NCBI GenBank assembly: GCA_937919625.1 | Contig: CALFRK010000046.1 | Coordinates: forward strand, 106,243-170,242 | Direction: 5' to 3' | Source: an uncultured Ilumatobacter sp. | GTDB lineage: Bacteria > Actinomycetota > Acidimicrobiia > Acidimicrobiales > Ilumatobacteraceae | DNA length: 64,000 bases | In this document: one piece after another, positions 59,301 through 64,000 of the stretch | Layout: the number at the start of each line of letters is the position of its first letter | Numbering within the stretch: position 1 is the first letter of the stretch | Program-made: the position numbers and the translations under genes | The notes under the pieces: model-generated | The model's database searches: none | What the model saw: only the letters and a program-made list of their open reading frames with translations | Told to the model about the DNA's origin: nothing

Positions 59301-60957
59301 GCCGCTCGATCGGGCGTGGGCGTTGGTGCCCTGGGTCGTGCTGTTGCTCGGTGCCGCCCTGGCGACGCGTCGATCGGGTGCATGGTCGCTGGCGCGGTGG
59401 GACCTGCCTTCCTTCATCACCGCCCATGCCATCGCCGGCCTCGCCCTGCTGGCGGCGATCGATACCGACTCGGTGGTCGCCACGTACGCCCTACTCGGTG
59501 CGGTCTCGATCTTTGTCTCAGTCGTGCTGCGTCGGTGGCCGTGGGCGGCCGCGGGTGCGGCGCTGTTGCTGGTCGCCGGTGTCGACGCCGGTCACGGGTG
59601 GCTCGCCCTCGTCCTGGCGTTCGAAGGGCTGGCGCTGACGGTGATGGGGCTCCTGAGATCGCAGTCAGTTCGCTCTGCACTGCTCGGGCTGGGTGCGGCG
59701 TCGTTCGTCGGGGCATGGTTCGACCTTGTCGCGTGGCAGTCGTGGGAGACGTCGACGGTGTTCTACGCCACCGCCCCGGGCGGTGCGGCAATCGCACTGC
59801 TGGCAGCCATCGGGTTGAGGACCGGCGTCGTGCCACGCCAGTTGTCCTGCGTGTGGTCGATCACTGGTGCGGCGGTCGCGCTCGGCGCCGTCGGGTGGGG
59901 CAGCGAGGTCGCTCGCCGCCCCGGTGGTCTGACCGCGGCCGGCTCGCTGTTGTTGCTGGCCGTCGCAACCGGAGTGACGGCGACCGTGCTGGGCGGCGGG
60001 ATGCATTGGTTGGCGGCGACCCTTGCCGCGGCAGCGTGGGTGCCGGCCTTCTGGGGGCTGCAACCGTCGGAGAACATGGCAACGCTGATCGGTACCGGCG
60101 TGACGTTGGCGGGGTTGACTGCGGCCTTGGCATGGCACGGGCTGCGCCCAGGCGCGGTCTGGTTGCCGGCCGTCTCGTTCTACGCCGCAGCAACGCAAGC
60201 GGCGGCGGGGCTGGTCGCGCTGTCAGCGCTTCCCGACACCGACCTCGCGATCGTCGTGCTGCTCGCTGTGGCAGCCGAGTTGGTGGCGTTCGGCGTGCTC
60301 ACTGGCCGGCCTGAGGTTCACCTGCTGTCACCTGTCGCAGCGTGTGGTGCCTGGCTGATCTACGCCCGTGACGCGTTGGCTGGAGACGCCAACTGGTTCA
60401 CCGTGCCGATCGGTCTCACCGTGCTCGTGATGGTCGGCCTGGTCCGCTGGATCCGCCGTGGGCGCGGTGGTGACCCAACCGGCTACGACATGATCGTCCT
60501 CGAGTTGGTCGGCATGAGCTTCCTGGTCGCCCCCGCCTTGGCTCGCACCTTGGCAGGCCACTTGTGGAACGCCGTTCTGGCGATCGGGATCGCTGTCCTC
60601 ATCGCCGGCTGGGGAATCGCCACTCGTGTCCTCTGGCGTGTCGGCTTCGGCGCCGCCACCGTCGTGCTGGCCGGCGTGCTGCTGCTCGGTGTCCCGTTGT
60701 CGAGGTCGGTCACCTGGACCGGCCCGGCGTTGTGGGCCACGCTCAGCGCGGCCGGCGTGGCAGCGATCGTGGCGGCGTCGGTGCTCGAGCGAGGTCGTGA
60801 CCGAATGCTGCTGGCCGCCCGACGGCTCGAGCAAATGACTGCAGGATGGGAGCGTCTTCCCCGTAGTGGTGGCCAGCACAAAGCGAATTCTCCGTCAGCG
60901 ACTGCTGACGGCGAGCCAAGCGACCAGCCGAGTGACGAACGGCAACCGGTTTCGTGA
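56374..60957 (+). CDS. Giant DUF2510-headed polytopic membrane protein (1527 aa)
   Basis: The preferred ATG 56374 has GAGG 5 bases upstream; ATG 56344 overlaps the previous stop and would add 10 residues. N-terminal DUF2510 module MGRRLVGWYADP then AARYWDGRGWTD (1-32). A Pro-rich cytoplasmic linker (about 55-140) precedes more than 40 hydrophobic segments to residue ~1480, recalling DUF2157/DUF2339 families (YLGVMLLFAGVTGLVVFSFG). One acidic loop near 700 has Asp/Glu repeats. Function unknown; it may be an envelope scaffold or transporter. GC-rich like its neighbours. Confidence 0.82.
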   Translation: MGRRLVGWYADPITVGAARYWDGRGWTDLVSWGGATSHDPTPLSEVERRAALAQTEIVTEYLDDVARRQVVAPAVAAALRLDVEQRAPRGSAATVVPARAQTSPAPEIVRPTAADPPLLPPPETSTLRELPSRPAPVVRIAVPVAPVPVAPGRVAQWWDDARSAVRSDLTLHGLAYLGVMLLFAGVTGLVVFSFGDVDPWVRALAEILVPIALFLSAWYLHRRSSAVVAAALTLLGGAISPIVVAASLTDGAPAPPDLSGRALPIVQGLLVALVAVAMVLVVRRVSSSPLRFLVGPVMWMAAGLVAGAARNPVPAGYDTARPDSFQLAVILVALAATVLLSSWSRVPASLAGATRAAALPVAGIVYLLELVLAGDEGWPIVSTAVVGLAVLVVLELSVERLSANITSALQMLVVVIAAARLSSTLVPEWVAAAAAIAMLALVEYAGWRRPSVPVAVVGLSLAVVAFVLSVGEPAPAAVAFGTLTLWGLWRHVTPLDWLPGPDELGVVPAVAAVVTTASLWDLSSVRSALLVTAVLVLAIAVAGRMWRPIADDVLWRWFVPSAAVAVTAVSMGLTWGEFPVEVVVAAGLAAAAIMLSAAPTAVRVWLASAAIVWSLVNVGEAFDISRDAQAVAFAIAALALVIGSLVVAKPICAHLATVGHLVGVAAVATPIWPGWAAAVVVAAATVGWLITMVVDERGEAVDLAALRVGLRSEPDPDEVVSEEVVSEDEADVIDDFAPLVSLVGLWATVLLAVDAAGWIAGDDPWATAVSGGVGLAAAGVVRVVTWRRADRSVLAWATLITVMLAAVAAIAATGSDRDDWSPVVCLVFGLGVVAVTAAPRPTGFIWTAWVGSAAFTLLLADRLGLDRDWSDVAFAGWGASVMLAGLILHRVRRGPGAVGALLGDRLLLPPVVLGASAFIVGGMLGLGEGNDAGIGWTAAGMSAVVLAVAMLLPLGALVGLAQILATAAYILLAPWEPLDRAWALVPWVVLLLGAALATRRSGAWSLARWDLPSFITAHAIAGLALLAAIDTDSVVATYALLGAVSIFVSVVLRRWPWAAAGAALLLVAGVDAGHGWLALVLAFEGLALTVMGLLRSQSVRSALLGLGAASFVGAWFDLVAWQSWETSTVFYATAPGGAAIALLAAIGLRTGVVPRQLSCVWSITGAAVALGAVGWGSEVARRPGGLTAAGSLLLLAVATGVTATVLGGGMHWLAATLAAAAWVPAFWGLQPSENMATLIGTGVTLAGLTAALAWHGLRPGAVWLPAVSFYAAATQAAAGLVALSALPDTDLAIVVLLAVAAELVAFGVLTGRPEVHLLSPVAACGAWLIYARDALAGDANWFTVPIGLTVLVMVGLVRWIRRGRGGDPTGYDMIVLELVGMSFLVAPALARTLAGHLWNAVLAIGIAVLIAGWGIATRVLWRVGFGAATVVLAGVLLLGVPLSRSVTWTGPALWATLSAAGVAAIVAASVLERGRDRMLLAARRLEQMTAGWERLPRSGGQHKANSPSATADGEPSDQPSDERQPVS

Positions 60958-61288
60958 GCGGCCCGCCAACCCTCGGCTACACGCCGACCGCTTGGAAAGC
61001 CATTACAGAGCTGGCATCCCGTCGGTTCCGCCGTTGTGAGGGCGGCCACCCTTCCAGCCCTCCCTGCTGGCCGTCCAACGGTCCAGCTGCGCCCCATGAA
61101 CGTCACAAGGCGGCTCGTATGTGGGCGGAGCGTAGGGATTCTCGACTGTGGCGTCGACGACGCGGGGTTTGTGTTGAACTTATTCTCAGGTTCGTGTTCG
61201 GCGAGACCGATGGGTATTTGACCGGTCTTGACGAATCGCTGAGAGTTGCGTTCCGTCGGGCATCTGGATACCGAACAAGGAGATCTCC
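60958..61288 (+). other. Intergenic region before the adhesin-like gene
   Basis: 331 bases with no supported gene. It ends with a clear SD aaggaga (61277-61283) 5 bases before GTG 61289. TTGAAC and TTGACC hexamers near 61175 and 61214 could be -35 elements, but I see no convincing -10 partner. Confidence 0.35.
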
Positions 61289-64000
61289 GTGTTATCACGT
61301 CCCGCCACATCACGCCGCCACGTTCGTGTGGTGACAGCTGCTGCGATCTTGACGGCGTTGTCTGTACCGCTCGCTTCGGAGTCGGTTTCTGCCGCTCCGA
61401 CCGTTTCGACCGGCGGACCCTTCACATATCTCGAGCAGGACCCGCCCAAGAACATCGGCACTGGCACGGTGGTGTCGGGCAGCAACTTCTACGACGGCAA
61501 GTACATCGATTTCCAGATCACTGGCGGCACGGCCGACGAGAACCTTGCTCTCGAGTCGGCGAGCACGGCCAGCACTGTCGATGGTGTTGTGTCGGTGGTG
61601 GGATCTGCCGTGTAATTCGGCGACGGCACGACTGCGATTCCGGTTGGATCGGTCGACTCTGTGAGCGACGGACGCGGTGGCACCAAGCTCCGCGTTAACT
61701 TCGGATCTGACTTCCGCAATGCTGGCTTTGAGACCGGAGACGCGGCGCCGTGGACATCTGTGCAGCAGATGGTCGAGCTCGGTGTCACCCAGATCGCCGG
61801 CTTCACCACGCAGGACACGGCGACATATCCCGCGAACTCCGGCGGCGACGGCGACGCGCCAACGTCAGGGACGTACACGGTGGCGGTGACATCGGCCAAC
61901 CCGCCTGGGCCCACCGAGGGAACTTACGCGCTCGGGCTGAGAAGCAGCATGACAACCCAGTTTGGCTGTGATGTCGTTCACGGTCCAGCCGCCTACAGCG
62001 CGGCATTCGACGCGGTGGCCGGCCAGACACTCAACTTCGACTGGCGTGCATACGCGGGTTCTGATGCGTATGCGGTGTTTGGTTATCTACTCAACACGGC
62101 GGACGGCACCCAAACAGAGGTACTCGACACCTACACCATCAACGCCAGCGGCTCGACGAACTGGGCCACAGTCGCCGTGACCGTGCCGGCGAACGGGTCG
62201 TACCGGTTCGTGTTCGTGGCGGGCACGTATGACGCGACATGTGGTCGGGCGGCCGGAGGCAGCCTGTATGTCGACAACTTCCAAGTCGTCTCGGCGAGCT
62301 TCGTCGATGACGCGATTGTCTCGAAGGTGGCCGAGAAGCTGACCTACGAAAACGCTTCTGATGATCCGCCTGCCACTCGCACCGTCGTCGTCTCTGTTGA
62401 AAACGTGTCAGCCGAGACCGCGACAGGTGACATCACGGTCAATATCACGCCGGTCAATGACGTTCCGGTCGGCACACCGGTCTCGGTGCAGTGGGAGAAC
62501 ACCACCGCCGACGATGTTTTCGCTGATATCACGGGCACGCTTTCGTTCACCGATCCAGACGATGCCACGTTCACCTTCGGGATCACCGGTGGCACACAGG
62601 GCACCTACTCGATTGGTGGTATCGACTACGACGTCGCGTTGGCCGGCACCTACGGCACCCTGTATGTCGACGACGCGACCGGCGCCTATCGCGTTGTGGG
62701 CAACGACGCCGCAATCGAAGCGGTCTCGACGCCGATTGCCGAAGCCTTCACAGTCACCGCCTTCGACGGCACCGACACTGGCTCGATGACCTTCACGTTG
62801 GGTGTCACCCTGCCACCTGCGCCACGCAATGTGGTGGGCACTCCCGGCAACTCCCAAGTCAGCGTGAGCTGGGACAAGCCAATTATTGCGACGGGTGTTA
62901 CGGGCTATCAGGTGACCTCGTCACCTGACGGGCAGACCTGCTCGACTGTTGGTGTCGACAGCGTCACGTGCGTCGTGACCGGCCTCACCAACGGAACCCC
63001 CTACACGTTCACGGTCCTTCCGACGACGGCAACCGGGTTCGGCACGGTCTCGTTGCCCTCTCTAGCCGTCACTCCCACGGGTCCGCCGACCGCACCCCAA
63101 AACGTCACAGGCACCGACGGCGGTGGTCGCGTGCTCGTTGCGTGGGATCCGCCCGCCAACGACGGCGGCACACCGATCACCGGTTACACGGTGACTACCT
63201 CGCCGGGCGGTGCCACCTGCACCACCACTGGCGCCGCGAACTGCACGGTGCTCGGTTTGGCCATCGGCACTACGTACACCTTCACTGTCGTGGCCACCAA
63301 CGTCCAGGGGAATGGTCCTGCTTCGTCGCCCGTGTCGGTAACCCTCAAGAGTTCGACCGCTACATCGCTGACCGCCTCGCCGACCTCGGCCAACGTTGGT
63401 GTCGACGTGACACTCACCGCCACGGTCACAGGCGCGTCGCCAAGCGGGAGCGTCGAGTTCTTCGATGGCACGACCAGCCTCGGAACTGCCGCGGTGAGCG
63501 GCGGGACAGCCCAGATCATCACCGGAACCCTGTCCGCTGGGGCTCGATCTATCACGGCCGCCTACGGCGGCGACGCGACCAACAACACATCGGTCTCGTC
63601 TGCAACGACGGTTACGGTCGTCACGGTCGCCACGGTGACGTTGGCTGCTTCTGGTAGCACCCCGTCGGCTGGCGCACCCCTCACTTTGACAGCAACCGTG
63701 ACGGGCAATACTCCGACCGGAAGCGTCGAGTTCTTCGATGGCACCACCAGCCTCGGCACGGTGGCGTTAGCGGCGGGCGAGGCGAGCATCGAGACCAGTT
63801 CGCTGGCGCTCGGCTCCCACAGCCTGACGGCCGTCTACTCGGGTGACACTCTCAACACGACAGCGACCTCGAGCGCCGCTACCGTCACGGTGCTCACCGT
63901 GGCTGGTGTGGCGGTCGCGGCGTCCACCGAGACGCCTCTCGTCGGCGATCCGGTCACGCTGACCGCAACGGTCACCGGGAATGCCCCATCGGGCACGGTC
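61289..64000 (+). pseudogene. Secreted VCBS/FN3/Ig-like repeat adhesin, interrupted by in-frame TAA, 3' end outside window
   Basis: GTG 61289 with SD aaggaga. The frame is open to the window end (904 codons) except for a single TAA at 61613-61615 (codon 109), in the context Ser-Ala-Val-stop-Phe-Gly-Asp-Gly. Signal peptide 1-36; a jelly-roll-like region to ~330 (NAGFETGDAAPW, SLYVDNFQVVSA); VCBS/cadherin-like part (TGTLSFTDPDDATFTFGI); two FN3 domains (SVSWDKP, VAWDPPANDGG); then Ig-like Big_5-type repeats sharing GSVEFFDGTTSLGT. A surface adhesin or matrix protein. TAC to TAA is the simplest lesion, or a sequence error. Confidence 0.8.

Overview
The window is high-GC DNA from an actinobacterium, most likely an acidimicrobial (Ilumatobacter-like) lineage. 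The basis is the conserved actinobacterial cell-wall cluster fhaA-fhaB-pstP-rodA-pbpA-pknB-trpG/pabA-crgA with a tRNA-Leu(CAG) next to fhaA, three luciferase-like (LLM/F420-type) oxidoreductases, an LprG-P55-like lipoprotein/MFS pair, GTG/TTG starts and many small Thr/Asp-rich lipoproteins. In Mycobacterium the same wall cluster lies close to oriC, so this window may be origin-proximal. The lineage is an inference; no rRNA is present.

Layout. 1-6.7 kb: AAA/NB-ARC type large regulators (a SARP-like gene cut by the window edge and a LuxR ATPase preceded by a mini HTH gene) around an LLM oxidoreductase. 6.7-11 kb: lipoprotein, OsmC, haemolysin III and several small genes, with two copies of one conserved 5' leader element. 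10.3-13.1 kb: a truncated YaaA joined head-to-head to a truncated BMP substrate-binding protein, then its ATPase but no permeases. 13.1-23.3 kb: a reductive-pyrimidine-type catabolic cluster: class III aminotransferase, beta-ureidopropionase, dihydropyrimidinase, CoA-acylating semialdehyde dehydrogenase, an LLM oxidoreductase and a complete NMT1/THI5-type ABC transporter, closed by a strong hairpin. No recognisable dihydropyrimidine dehydrogenase is present; the LLM enzyme sits where one would be expected.

23.4-32.4 kb: Lrp regulator, LprG-like protein plus an MFS exporter with an unusual C-terminal coiled-coil/VPI-repeat extension, LLM, cupredoxin, AhpD-like protein, two methyltransferases, and a homocysteine methyltransferase fragment joined head-to-head to an ATPase regulator that has lost its N-terminal cyclase region. 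35-42.5 kb: VOC/hotdog pair, GABA-type aminotransferase, MarR, MMPL transporter with divergent TetR, thiolase. 42.6-53.3 kb: zinc-ribbon membrane protein, a DnaA-box/palindrome island between convergent genes, then the Ser/Thr-kinase/peptidoglycan cluster and tRNA-Leu. 53.5-61 kb: NarL-type two-component system and a giant polytopic membrane protein. 61.3 kb to the end: a secreted multidomain adhesin-like gene interrupted by one in-frame TAA and running off the window.

Most notable: the duplicated leader element, the DnaA-box island, two head-to-head junctions of truncated genes, in-frame palindromic elements in two neighbouring envelope genes, the LLM enzyme in the pyrimidine cluster, and the single-codon interruption of the adhesin.
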